Shown: positions 9,085-18,070 of the stretch, piece after piece
How positions within the stretch are numbered: position 1 is the first letter of the stretch
How the letters are laid out: the number at the start of each line of letters is the position of its first letter
Source of the DNA: PCC-10605 sp964409355
GTDB taxonomy: Bacteria; Cyanobacteriota; Cyanobacteriia; Cyanobacteriales; Cyanobacteriaceae
DNA: 64,000 nt
Direction: 5' to 3'
Assembly: GCA_964409355.1 (NCBI GenBank)
Contig: CAYPDC010000003.1
Span: forward strand, 1-64,000
Translations under genes and position numbers: made by a program
Notes under the pieces: model-generated
Told to the model about the DNA's origin: nothing
The model's input: the letters and a program-made list of their open reading frames with translations, nothing else
Databases searched by the model: none

Positions 9085-10452
9085 ATGGGAAAAGTTTCTA
9101 TTATTGGTTTAGGGAAATCAGGCATTGCCGCCGCTAAAATTTTACAGGTGCATAATGAACAAGTAACAATTTATGATAGTTCCAATTCCCCCTCTTTAGA
9201 GGTAATTAAAAATAACTTAGTACAGGAAAATATTACCGTCAAATTAGGGGAAAATTTACCATTAAACAATAACGATAATCCCGATTTAATTGTTGTTAGC
9301 CCTGGTGTACCGTGGGATATTCCCATTTTACAAGAAGCGAGGAGAAAAGGAATAAAAACTATCGGCGAAATGGAATTGGCATGGCAATATTTATACAAAA
9401 CCCCTTGGATTGGCATTACAGGCACAAATGGGAAAACCACAACAACAGCATTAGTAGAGGCGATGTTGAAAACAGGAAGTATTAAAACTTCTGCCTGTGG
9501 CAATATTGGTTATGCGGCTTGTGATTTAGCTTTAGAATCTTTAAATAATCCCCTTGATTGGGTAGTAGCAGAAATCAGTAGTTATCAGATTGAATCCTCT
9601 GAACAATTGTCCCCTAGAATTGGCATTTGGACAACCTTTACTCCTGATCATTTAGCAAGACATAAAACCATTGAAAATTATCAAGCCATAAAAGCTAGTT
9701 TATTACAAAGATCCCATCATAAAATCTTAAATGGAGATGATCCCTATTTACATAATTTTGGTTTAGATTTAGACTGGAAAAATGTCTATTGGACCAGTGT
9801 AAGAGGAAAAGAATATTTATTAGGAAATATAGAAAAAAGCGTTTATTTAGAAGATTCTTGGATTGTCGCTTTTAAAGAATTAATTGCCCCTATTTCCCTC
9901 TTTAAAATGGAAGGGAAACACAACTTACAAAATCTCTTAATGGCTACCGCCGCCGCTAGATTAGCAGGAGTTAGTAAGAGTGCGATCGCCCAGACAATAT
10001 CATCTTTTACAGGAGTGCCTCACAGACTAGAATTAATTACCACCATCGAAGGAGTGAGATATATCAATGACAGTAAAGCCACCAACTACGATGCGGCGCA
10101 AGTTGGTTTAGATTCCGTTGCTTCCCCCACGATTTTGATTGCAGGAGGCGAAGCCAAAGAAGGAGACGACACAGCATGGATAAATACCATCAAGAAAAAA
10201 TGTGTATCAGTGTTACTAATAGGAGAAGCCGCCTCTTTATTTGCCAAAAGATTAGAAGAATCTGGTTTTAAACAATATGAAATAGTAGAAACTATGGCAA
10301 ATGCCGTCAAACGAGGCAAAGAATTAGCAGCCCAACTTCATGCCAAAGTAGTTTTATTATCTCCTGCCTGTGCCAGTTTTGATCAATATACCAACTTTGA
10401 GGAAAGAGGAGATAACTTCCGTCAACTATGCAAGGATTATATCACTTTTTAG
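9085..10452 (+). CDS. murD: UDP-N-acetylmuramoyl-L-alanine--D-glutamate ligase
   Basis: The 455-residue protein has the Mur-ligase layout: an N-terminal UDP-binding Rossmann domain (GLGKSGIAAAKIL), the ATP P-loop GTNGKTTT with Lys117, the central motif HNLQNLLMATAAARLAG, and the C-terminal domain with SPACASFDQYTNFEERG. It adds D-glutamate to UDP-MurNAc-L-alanine in the cytoplasmic phase of peptidoglycan synthesis. It is intact, and not in a dcw cluster here. Confidence 0.95.
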   Translation: MGKVSIIGLGKSGIAAAKILQVHNEQVTIYDSSNSPSLEVIKNNLVQENITVKLGENLPLNNNDNPDLIVVSPGVPWDIPILQEARRKGIKTIGEMELAWQYLYKTPWIGITGTNGKTTTTALVEAMLKTGSIKTSACGNIGYAACDLALESLNNPLDWVVAEISSYQIESSEQLSPRIGIWTTFTPDHLARHKTIENYQAIKASLLQRSHHKILNGDDPYLHNFGLDLDWKNVYWTSVRGKEYLLGNIEKSVYLEDSWIVAFKELIAPISLFKMEGKHNLQNLLMATAAARLAGVSKSAIAQTISSFTGVPHRLELITTIEGVRYINDSKATNYDAAQVGLDSVASPTILIAGGEAKEGDDTAWINTIKKKCVSVLLIGEAASLFAKRLEESGFKQYEIVETMANAVKRGKELAAQLHAKVVLLSPACASFDQYTNFEERGDNFRQLCKDYITF

Positions 10453-10653
10453 TTGCTGTCAATCACTCATATATAAAGCAGGGTGTTTTCATTCCCGAAA
10501 ATGTCTATCCCTAAAACTAACGGATTTTCTTATATCAAACGCAGGTAAAATAACGCTATTTACTTGATGTTGACGTCACTAAACCTCTAAACACGGTACG
10601 ATCGCCCCTCATTAATTGTAAAGAAATGTAACAATATTGCCATTAAAATGGGT

Positions 10654-10690
10654 TGACATCTTGACAGACAGAAAAAAAGAAGTTAAATTA
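10654..10690 (+). promoter_or_regulatory. Possible promoter for the ycf46 cluster
   Basis: Two overlapping TTGACA boxes (10654-10659 and 10662-10667) precede a TAAATT-like -10 region near 10684. They lie 40-70 bases upstream of the first gene of the cluster. No start site is known. Confidence 0.3.
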
Positions 10691-10727
10691 AAAACATCGC
10701 ATTTGGGCATATCAAAATAAAGCGAAT

Positions 10728-11072
10728 ATGCAAGACAAGCAAAAAGTTACTCTTTATCTTCCACCAACCTTACACCGTCAACTGAAAGTAAAGGCGGCGA
10801 TCGACACTGACTCTATGTCAGCGTTAGTCGAAAAAGCCATTAGCTTTTATCTTCAACATCCGGAGACGGTGGAAGAAGTAGAGGCCAGTTATGGCAAAAC
10901 TCACCAAGTACACGTTTGCCCTGAATGTAATGCCGCAATGGTAATGCGTGATGGCAAAATGATTTCTTTGAAGAACCAACCTAGTATTGTCGATGAAGAA
11001 TTCCCCTTAATTGGCGAAAAAACTTCCGTGACTGCTGGTACTCAAGGGCAAGAGGAGTTAATTCCCTGCTAA
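10728..11072 (+). CDS. Ribbon-helix-helix-like protein with zinc-ribbon motif
   Basis: The 114-residue protein has an N-terminal segment typical of RHH DNA-binding proteins (KVTLYLPPTLHRQLKVKAA, then SALVEKAISFYLQHP). A CPEC half zinc-ribbon motif lies at about residues 64-67, and the tail is acidic and flexible. It sits 57 bases upstream of the ycf46-like gene and may be co-transcribed with it. RHH proteins often bind DNA as dimers; a regulatory role in this cluster is inferred. Only one CxxC pair is visible, so zinc binding is uncertain. Confidence 0.7.
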   Translation: MQDKQKVTLYLPPTLHRQLKVKAAIDTDSMSALVEKAISFYLQHPETVEEVEASYGKTHQVHVCPECNAAMVMRDGKMISLKNQPSIVDEEFPLIGEKTSVTAGTQGQEELIPC

Positions 11073-11129
11073 ACGGTGATTCATAATCGCTAATGACAGT
11101 AAACTGCCTATACTAAGGAGGTCGATCCC

Positions 11130-12650
11130 ATGAAAGAAGAACTAAACACTCTGATTAAAGCTCAATATCCTCTCATCTATCTGGTGACATCCGAGGAAGA
11201 AAGAGCAGAGAAGGCGATCGCCGATATAGTGGCAGAGTCAGACAGTAAGAATCCCCCTCGCATTTATGCTTGGACTGTTACCCGTGGTTTGGTAGAATTA
11301 GATAATCCTAATCGCAATTCTGTACAACATAACACCGTATCTCCTGAAGCGGCCATCGAGTGGGTTGTCAGACAAAAAGAAGCTGGAATCTATATCTTTA
11401 AAGACTTACATCCTTACTTGGAATCTCCCCCCGTTACCCGTTGGTTAAGAGATGCGATCGCCTCTTTTAAAGGTACAGATAAGATCATTATATTAATGTC
11501 CCCTTATCAACAAATTCCTTTAGAATTGGAAAAAGACCTAATCGTCTTGGATTTTCCCTTACCCCAAGCCAGTGAACTGGATCAGGTGTTGGAAAAAGCC
11601 TTGAAAAGATCAAAAGGGAAACAACTATCCCCTGAAATCAAGGAAAGATTGCGTCGTGCCGCACTAGGTTTGACCATCGATGAAGCGGAAAAGGTATATC
11701 GCAAAGCCTTAGTTAAGGCAGGAAAATTGAGCGATGAAGAAGTGGAAATTGTCCTGTCAGAGAAAAAACAACTAATTCGCCGTAACGGTATCCTAGACTA
11801 TATCGAGGAGGATGAAACCATCAAGGGAGTAGGTGGTTTAGAAGAATTGAAGCGCTGGTTAACTCAACGTTCTCAGGCTTTCACCGAAAAAGCAAGGGGT
11901 TATGGACTACCTCAACCTAAAGGGATGCTGATTTTAGGCGTACCCGGATGCGGAAAGTCTCTCATTGCCAAAACTACTTCTAAACTGTGGGGCTTACCCT
12001 TACTTCGCTTGGATATGGGGAGAGTCTATGATGGTTCGATGGTTGGTAAATCCGAAGCCAATTTACGCAGTGCCTTGAAAACCGCAGAATCAATTTCTCC
12101 GGCTATCCTCTTTATCGATGAGTTGGACAAAGCCTTCGCAGGTAGTGCAGGATCAGGAGATTCCGACGGAGGAACATCAAGCCGTATTTTTGGTTCATTC
12201 CTCACATGGATGCAGGAAAAACAATCCCCTGTATTCGTAATGGCAACGGCGAACCGTTTGGAAAAGTTACCCGGTGAGTTTTTACGCAAAGGTCGTTTTG
12301 ACGAAATTTTCTTCGTTGACTTACCTAATGCCCAAGAAAGAGAAGCGATTTTCCATATTCATCTCAAAAAACGTCGCCATGATATTGACAGATTTGATCT
12401 GGATCAATTAGCAAAGGTTTCAGACGGGTTTTCAGGGGCGGAAATAGAACAGGCGATCGTCGCCGCTATGTATGAAGCTTTTGCTCAAGAGCGAGAGTTC
12501 ACACAGCTAGACATCATCGCCGCTATTAAATCCACATTGCCTCTATCCCGTACTATGACTGAGCAGGTCTCAGCACTACGAGACTGGGCGAGACAACGCG
12601 CCCGACCTGCTTCAGCCTCCATTGCGGAATATCAACGCATGGAGTTTTAA
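11130..12650 (+). CDS. ycf46: AAA+ ATPase, Ycf46 family
   Basis: The 506-residue protein has a non-canonical N-terminal domain (residues 1-220) and a C-terminal AAA+ ATPase domain: Walker A GVPGCGKS with Lys276, Walker B ILFIDELDKAF and sensor/arginine-finger region KLPGEFLRKGRFDEIF. Ycf46 proteins are found in cyanobacteria and red-lineage plastids; recent family work links them to carbon use and photosynthetic regulation, but the mechanism is unclear. A strong Shine-Dalgarno sequence AAGGAGG precedes the ATG. It is flanked by an RHH-like gene and a ycf35 homologue in the same direction. Confidence 0.92.
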   Translation: MKEELNTLIKAQYPLIYLVTSEEERAEKAIADIVAESDSKNPPRIYAWTVTRGLVELDNPNRNSVQHNTVSPEAAIEWVVRQKEAGIYIFKDLHPYLESPPVTRWLRDAIASFKGTDKIIILMSPYQQIPLELEKDLIVLDFPLPQASELDQVLEKALKRSKGKQLSPEIKERLRRAALGLTIDEAEKVYRKALVKAGKLSDEEVEIVLSEKKQLIRRNGILDYIEEDETIKGVGGLEELKRWLTQRSQAFTEKARGYGLPQPKGMLILGVPGCGKSLIAKTTSKLWGLPLLRLDMGRVYDGSMVGKSEANLRSALKTAESISPAILFIDELDKAFAGSAGSGDSDGGTSSRIFGSFLTWMQEKQSPVFVMATANRLEKLPGEFLRKGRFDEIFFVDLPNAQEREAIFHIHLKKRRHDIDRFDLDQLAKVSDGFSGAEIEQAIVAAMYEAFAQEREFTQLDIIAAIKSTLPLSRTMTEQVSALRDWARQRARPASASIAEYQRMEF

Positions 12651-12774
12651 CAGGCTTTCTCTGTTTCAGAGAAGGGTTAGCTCATCAGCTAACAGTTTCC
12701 GTCGCACATAATGTGCTTTTTAGTTACTTTTTACTTGTTTGTTGTTTTTATTAATCTTCTAGGAGGAATATCCC

Positions 12775-13125
12775 ATGTCTCATTTTAGCACCTTAAGAAC
12801 CAAAATCACAGATGCTGAAATTTTAACTAATTCTTTAAAAGACTTAGGTATTAGTGTAAAAACTGAAGCTGATGTTCGTGGCTACAACAGCCAACGCATT
12901 CGTGCCGACATCGTAGCAGTTTTAGAAGGAGAATACGATCTCGGTTGGTCTCGTAATGCTGATGGTAGCTTTGACTTAATCGCTGATCTCTGGGGCGTTG
13001 CTAAAAAGCACAATCAAACTGAGTTAATCAACTCTATTAACCAAAAATATGCGGTTAACAAAACTTTGAGTGAAGTTAAGCAACGTGGTTTACAGAATGC
13101 TAACGTCAAGTTAGTTCTCAAGTAA
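12775..13125 (+). CDS. ycf35: Ycf35 / DUF1257-family protein
   Basis: The 116-residue protein has the family start MSHFSTLRTKITD and the motifs DVRGYN, YDLGWSRN and DLIADLWGVA. An AGGAGG sequence precedes the ATG. It is the third gene of the RHH/ycf46/ycf35 set, separated from ycf46 by 124 bases holding two small inverted repeats. It is the shorter of two Ycf35-family proteins in the window and matches the usual length. The association with ycf46 suggests shared function; this is inferred. Confidence 0.9.
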   Translation: MSHFSTLRTKITDAEILTNSLKDLGISVKTEADVRGYNSQRIRADIVAVLEGEYDLGWSRNADGSFDLIADLWGVAKKHNQTELINSINQKYAVNKTLSEVKQRGLQNANVKLVLK

Positions 13126-13133
13126 TTGACGCT

Positions 13134-13154
13134 CCCCGTCCTTCTAGGGCGGGG
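13134..13154. repeat. Hairpin at the end of a tnpB remnant
   Basis: CCCCG and CGGGG arms around TCCTTCTAGGG form a hairpin. This is the sequence commonly found just past tnpB genes of IS200/IS605-type elements. It could also serve as a terminator for ycf35. Confidence 0.5.
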
Positions 13155-13250
13155 ATTCTTGTTTCACTGAAGTTACTTGCTACGACAGGATTGCTCCAAT
13201 CAAAGTAGAGGTGTCTTTCCCCCAAGCGTTAGTTTCTGATCTCCCAATGT
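13144..13250 (-). pseudogene. 3' remnant of an IS605-type tnpB gene
   Basis: The minus-strand frame reads NIGRSETNAWGKDTSTLIG, then AILS, a stop, and QVTSVKQESPP to a second stop. This matches the C-terminal tail of cyanobacterial TnpB proteins (AWGD-STSTLIG...QESP). An in-frame stop has replaced a Gln codon. The body of the gene is gone, leaving about 35 codons between ycf35 and glyA. Confidence 0.7.
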
Positions 13251-13267
13251 TTACAGTTGTGATAATT

Positions 13268-13296
13268 CTTGAGGTTGAACACTGTTCAATCTCAAG
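13268..13296 (-). terminator. Hairpin downstream of glyA
   Basis: Arms CTTGAGGTTGAAC and GTTCAATCTCAAG pair at 12 of 13 positions around a 3-base loop, just past the glyA stop. It is a likely transcription terminator, although no long T-run follows. Confidence 0.6.
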
Positions 13297-13304
13297 GATT
13301 AGAA

Positions 13305-14588
13305 TTAAGCTAGTACAGGTAAGGGAATATGTAAATCAGGATAGAGGAGATAGCGATCGCACAATGTTTCTACTCTCTTAATGCAGTTAGCTTTGATGTC
13401 TGCATCCTCTGGATTGAGTAAATAATCGGCGATGATATTACCTACTTCGGTGAAGTCGTTTTCTTTTAACCCTCTAGTGGTTTCCGCCGCAGTTCCTAAA
13501 CGAATACCACTGGTGACAAAAGGAGATTCAGGATCAAAAGGTACAGTATTTTTGTTCGCAGTAATGCTAATTTCTTCTAAAAGTTGATCGGCTACTTTAC
13601 CCGTCATGGCGATCGAGCGCAAGTCCACTAAATTGAGGTGATTATCACTACCGCCAGACACTAACTTAAATCCTCTCTGGACTAACTGATTACCCAATGC
13701 TTGAGAATTGGCGATAACTTGTCCACAATAGGCTTTAAACTCAGGTTTTAGGGCTTCACCAAAAGCTACTGCTTTACCAGCGATAACGTGTTCCAAAGGA
13801 CCGCCTTGAGTGCCGGGAAAAACCGCTTTATTTAATTTTTTCCCTAATTCTGCGTCACGGGTCAAAATTAAGCCTCCCCGAGGTCCTCTAAGGGTTTTAT
13901 GGGTGGTGGTGGTGACTACGTCACAATGAGGCACAGGATTAGGATGATGCCCTGTAGCCACTAAACCCGCAATATGGGCTATATCTGCCAATAAATACGC
14001 TCCCACTTCAGAAGCGATCGCACCGAATTTTTCAAAATCGATAATGCGAGGATAAGCAGAATAACCGCAGATGATTAATTTAGGGCGCTCTTTTAAGGCT
14101 AATTCACGGATTTGATCATAGTCAAGGCGTTCGGTTTCTTGATTGACACCATATTGACATACATCGAACCACTTACCAGAAAAATTAACCGGAGAACCAT
14201 GGGTTAAATGTCCACCGTGAGACAAATCCATCCCCATGATTTTATCACCGGGGTTAAGGAGAGTTAAAAACACGGCAAAATTAGCCTGTGCGCCCGAATG
14301 GGGTTGCACGTTCGCCATTGCCGCACCAAATAACTGTTTTGCTCTTTCGATGGCTAAATCTTCCGCTTGATCAATGAATTTACAACCAGCATAATAACGT
14401 TTACCTGGTAAACCTTCTGCATACTTATTCGTTAAAACCGAACCCTGGGCGGCCATTACCGCAGGAGAAGTAAAATTCTCACTGGCTATTAATTCTAAAT
14501 GTCTTCTTTGTCTTTGCAATTCGTTGGCAATAATTTCCGCTATGGCTGGATCTGTGTCGGCTAAAAATTCTAAATTAGTTTGACTCAC
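13305..14588 (-). CDS. glyA: Serine hydroxymethyltransferase
   Basis: The 427-residue protein is full length. It has ELIASENFTSPAVM, YAEGLPGKRYYAGC and the PLP-binding TTTTHKTLRGPRGG with Lys231. It interconverts serine and glycine with tetrahydrofolate, supplying one-carbon units, and in cyanobacteria it works with the glycine cleavage system in photorespiration (gcvP lies 7 kb away). It is divergent from ggt, with a shared promoter region of about 107 bases. Confidence 0.97.
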   Translation of the reverse strand: MSQTNLEFLADTDPAIAEIIANELQRQRRHLELIASENFTSPAVMAAQGSVLTNKYAEGLPGKRYYAGCKFIDQAEDLAIERAKQLFGAAMANVQPHSGAQANFAVFLTLLNPGDKIMGMDLSHGGHLTHGSPVNFSGKWFDVCQYGVNQETERLDYDQIRELALKERPKLIICGYSAYPRIIDFEKFGAIASEVGAYLLADIAHIAGLVATGHHPNPVPHCDVVTTTTHKTLRGPRGGLILTRDAELGKKLNKAVFPGTQGGPLEHVIAGKAVAFGEALKPEFKAYCGQVIANSQALGNQLVQRGFKLVSGGSDNHLNLVDLRSIAMTGKVADQLLEEISITANKNTVPFDPESPFVTSGIRLGTAAETTRGLKENDFTEVGNIIADYLLNPEDADIKANCIKRVETLCDRYLLYPDLHIPLPVLA

Positions 14589-14695
14589 GTTAATTTATTG
14601 TTTTAATCATAAACATACTTTGTCTATGATAATTGATCTAGTTAGCAATAAACAATTTGGCTTAAACTCTTTACTTTTAATCCCCATCTTCACCT

Positions 14696-16417
14696 ATGAA
14701 AAAATATATCTGGTTGACAATTCTGATTTTTTTCTTTGTTATTGGCATTAAAACTAGCTTTGCCCAAACTCCTATCTATGACACCGAAAGAATTTTTCAT
14801 CCTGTGGTTGCTACTCAGGGGATGGTATCTAGTCAGGAAAAATTAGCCTCTCAAGCAGGTTTAGAGGTTTTACAACAGGGAGGAAATGCCATCGATGCGG
14901 GGGTTACAGTGGGTTTTGCTTTAGCCGTTACTTTACCTCGTGCAGGAAATATTGGCGGAGGGGGTTTTATGATGATTCATTTAGCCGATAATAACGAAAA
15001 TATTGCCCTTGACTATCGAGAGACTGCACCCCTTAAAGCCACTAAAGATATGTTTCTTAATAAAAAAGGAGAGGTAGATAATATCAAATCTCGTTTTAGT
15101 CACTTAGCCGTCGGTGTACCTGCAACGGTAGCAGGATTAACTTTTGCCTTAGAAAAGTATGGTACAATCAGCTTAGAAAAGGCTTTACAACCTGCCATTG
15201 AGTTAGCAGAAAAAGGCTTTCCCGTCACTCAAGATTTTTATGATTCTCTGCTTTTTGCCCGTCCATTTTTAGAAAGACACCCTGTTAGTCAACAATTATT
15301 TTATCCTAATAATAATCCTCCTCCTGTGGGTTCAATTTTTCGACAACCTGAGTTAGCCAATACTTTGAAATTAATTGCTAGAGAGGGAAAAAAAGTTTTT
15401 TATGAAGGGGAAATTGCCCAAGATATTGTTCAAGAAATGAGTAATAATGGTGGTTTAATTACTTTAGAAGATTTAGCTAATTATCAGCCTAAAATTAGAG
15501 AGCCAATTAAGGGAGAATATTTAGGTTATGAAATTTATTCTATGCCTCCTCCGAGTTCGGGCGGTGTGCATTTAATCCAAATGTTAAATATTTTAAAAGG
15601 TTTTGATTTAAAGAGTTTAGGGCAAAATACCGCTAATACCATTCATTTAATAACAGAAACCATGAAATTAGCTTATGCCGATCGCAGCTTATATTTAGGA
15701 GATCCTGATTTTATTGATGTCCCAGTAAAAGAATTAACGGAGCAAAAATATGCTGATTATTTAAGAACAAAAATTAATAAAAATAAAGCAATTCCTAGTA
15801 GTCAAATAAAGCCTAGTAATCCTTTTTCTTTTCAAGAAAGTCCTCAAACAACCCACTATTCTATTATTGATAAAAATGGCAACGCCGTTGCTAATACTTA
15901 TACCCTAAATTTTAGTTATGGTTCTGGTATAAGCGTTAAAAATAGAGGCTTTTTATTAAATAATGAAATGGATGATTTTGTCGCTAAACCTAATACTCCC
16001 AACGCTTATGGTTTAATCGGAGGAGAAGCAAATGCGATCGCACCTAAGAAAAGAATGCTCAGTTCTATGACTCCCACTATCATTACTAAAGATGGAGATG
16101 TGTTTTTAGTCACAGGAAGCCCGGGCGGAAGCAGGATTATTACAACAGTTTTACAAATAATTATTAATGTCTTAGAATTTGATTTGAATATAGCAGAAGC
16201 GACGGTTTCCCCACGGTTTCATCATCAATGGCTACCCGATGAATTACTCTTAGAAAGAGGGATTAACAAAGATACTCGCCGATTATTGGCAGAAAAAGGA
16301 CATAATTTAAAAGATACTGGAGCAATGGGAAGCACTCAAAGTATTATGAAAAAAAATAGCTTTCTTTACGGTTTTTCCGATACCCGTAGAAGAGAAGCCT
16401 TGACTGTTGGTTTTTAA
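14696..16417 (+). CDS. ggt: Gamma-glutamyltransferase
   Basis: The 573-residue protein has an N-terminal signal peptide (hydrophobic core residues 6-18, cleavage likely after SFA), so it is exported. The large-subunit region holds GGNAIDAGV and NIGGGGFMMI. The autocleavage and nucleophile site is Thr385, the first residue of TTHYS, with GSPGGSRIITTV near the C-terminus. The enzyme cleaves or transfers the gamma-glutamyl group of glutathione. Confidence 0.95.
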   Translation: MKKYIWLTILIFFFVIGIKTSFAQTPIYDTERIFHPVVATQGMVSSQEKLASQAGLEVLQQGGNAIDAGVTVGFALAVTLPRAGNIGGGGFMMIHLADNNENIALDYRETAPLKATKDMFLNKKGEVDNIKSRFSHLAVGVPATVAGLTFALEKYGTISLEKALQPAIELAEKGFPVTQDFYDSLLFARPFLERHPVSQQLFYPNNNPPPVGSIFRQPELANTLKLIAREGKKVFYEGEIAQDIVQEMSNNGGLITLEDLANYQPKIREPIKGEYLGYEIYSMPPPSSGGVHLIQMLNILKGFDLKSLGQNTANTIHLITETMKLAYADRSLYLGDPDFIDVPVKELTEQKYADYLRTKINKNKAIPSSQIKPSNPFSFQESPQTTHYSIIDKNGNAVANTYTLNFSYGSGISVKNRGFLLNNEMDDFVAKPNTPNAYGLIGGEANAIAPKKRMLSSMTPTIITKDGDVFLVTGSPGGSRIITTVLQIIINVLEFDLNIAEATVSPRFHHQWLPDELLLERGINKDTRRLLAEKGHNLKDTGAMGSTQSIMKKNSFLYGFSDTRRREALTVGF

Positions 16418-16492
16418 ATAAACAAAAACTTAACGTATAATAGACAGGATATAGAAAAAGAATCAACAGTAATCATAGCAGTAATTATAGAT

Positions 16493-17962
16493 ATGTCCCC
16501 AACATTACTTATATCCCGTGAAATCCCTAATTTATCCTACCATCCCAAGGGCGATCGCTTCGACTTAACATGGGAAAAACCCCTCTCTACCTTACTCGGC
16601 ATCGGAAGGGCATCTGGAGCCGATTTTATCGAATTTTTCCTCGAAAAAGCCAACTATATCAGTTGTTTAGCAGAAGATGATATAATCACCAGTATCACCC
16701 CTAGACTATCTACAGGGGCAGGAGTAAGGGTATTTCGGGGAAAACAAGACTGTTATGTAAGTACCAATGATGTCAGCTTTAACGGTTTAAAACAAGCCCT
16801 AGAAAAAGCCCTCTCCATCTTAGGTTTAATGATACCTCAAGGCACGGCATTTATTCCTGAAATTAACCTCGAAATGTTTAGAGATTATGCCACCGCAAAA
16901 AATAAGGATACATGGTTAGGTAACTGTAGCAATATGCAGGAAATGGGAGATATTCTTCTCAGTGCTAACCAAAAATTAAATAAAATCGCTAATCATGTAC
17001 AATCCAGACGAGCGGCTTATTTCCGTGATTGGCAAGAGGTGTTAGTTGCCTCCAGTGATGGTACTTTTGCCCGTGATATTCGTTTAACTCAATCTGTCGG
17101 TTATAACTTATTATGTGCTGATGGGGATCATCGTTCTTCCATTGGTAAAAGAGATGGTGATACCAGTAATTCCGACTTTTTGAGAACATGGAATTATGAT
17201 AAAGTAGCCGAAGAAGTGGCAGAATCCGCAGGAAAAATGCTTTATGCTGACTATGTGGAATCTGGGCAATATCCAATCATCATGGCAAATCAATTCGGGG
17301 GAGTTATCTTCCATGAAGCCTGTGGGCATCTTCTCGAAACTACGCAAATTGAGAGAAAAAGCACTCCTTTCATCGATAAGAAAGGGGAAAAAATCGCCCA
17401 TGAAAATTTAACAGCATGGGATGAAGGCTTGACAAATCAAGCATTTGGTAGTATTGATATGGATGATGAAGGAATGCCCCCTCAACGCACTCTTTTAATC
17501 GAGAATGGCATATTAAAGAACTTTTTAGCCGATCGAGCTGGTTCAATTCGGACTAATCACCCTCGCACCGGTAGTGGTAGAAGACAAAGCTATAGTTTTC
17601 CCGCCGCTTCCCGAATGCGTAACACATACATTGCCCCCGGTAAATATACCCTGGATGAGGTGTTTGCTTCCGTAGATAAAGGTATCTATTGCAAGAAAAT
17701 GGGCGGTGGAAGCGTTGGACCTACAGGAGAGTTTAATTTTGGCGTGGACGAAGCCTATTTGGTGGAAAATGGCAAAATTACTAAACCCTTAAAAGGTGCG
17801 ACTCTCATTGGTGAGGCAAAGGAAATCATGACGAAAATCTCTATGTCTTCCCAAGATTTAGGATTAGCGGCAGGTTTCTGTGGTTCTGTTAGTGGCAGTG
17901 TTTATGTAACTGTTGGACAACCTCATATTAAAGTTGATTCTATCACCGTTGGCGGAAGATAG
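16493..17962 (+). CDS. tldD: TldD/PmbA-family metallopeptidase (TldD)
   Basis: The 489-residue protein has the TldD metal motif HEACGH (His274, Glu275, His279) and the conserved C-terminal segments GTGSGRRQSYSF-like and GEFNFGVDEAYLVENGKI. TldD pairs with TldE/PmbA to form a peptidase; no tldE is in this window. The gene lies 75 bases after ggt on the same strand. Confidence 0.92.
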   Translation: MSPTLLISREIPNLSYHPKGDRFDLTWEKPLSTLLGIGRASGADFIEFFLEKANYISCLAEDDIITSITPRLSTGAGVRVFRGKQDCYVSTNDVSFNGLKQALEKALSILGLMIPQGTAFIPEINLEMFRDYATAKNKDTWLGNCSNMQEMGDILLSANQKLNKIANHVQSRRAAYFRDWQEVLVASSDGTFARDIRLTQSVGYNLLCADGDHRSSIGKRDGDTSNSDFLRTWNYDKVAEEVAESAGKMLYADYVESGQYPIIMANQFGGVIFHEACGHLLETTQIERKSTPFIDKKGEKIAHENLTAWDEGLTNQAFGSIDMDDEGMPPQRTLLIENGILKNFLADRAGSIRTNHPRTGSGRRQSYSFPAASRMRNTYIAPGKYTLDEVFASVDKGIYCKKMGGGSVGPTGEFNFGVDEAYLVENGKITKPLKGATLIGEAKEIMTKISMSSQDLGLAAGFCGSVSGSVYVTVGQPHIKVDSITVGGR

Positions 17963-18030
17963 TAAAATTTAAGAATGATTATGAATTAAGAAGAATTATG
18001 AGTTAAGAAGAATTAAGAATTAAGATTTTT
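17963..18030. repeat. Short tandemly repeated repetitive sequence
   Basis: AAGAATTA- and AGTTAAG-type heptamer/octamer units repeat about seven times after tldD. Similar low-complexity runs occur near 19396, 20751, 24916, 27010 and 30533. Such repeats are common between cyanobacterial genes. Confidence 0.6.
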
Positions 18031-18040
18031 CCTTGGTAGT

Positions 18041-18060
18041 TCGGGCTTCTAGCCCGATTT
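18041..18060. terminator. Bidirectional hairpin terminator
   Basis: TCGGGCT and AGCCCGA pair around TCT, followed by TTTT. It lies between the converging tldD and pentapeptide genes. Confidence 0.65.
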
Positions 18061-18070
18061 TACCTGAGTT

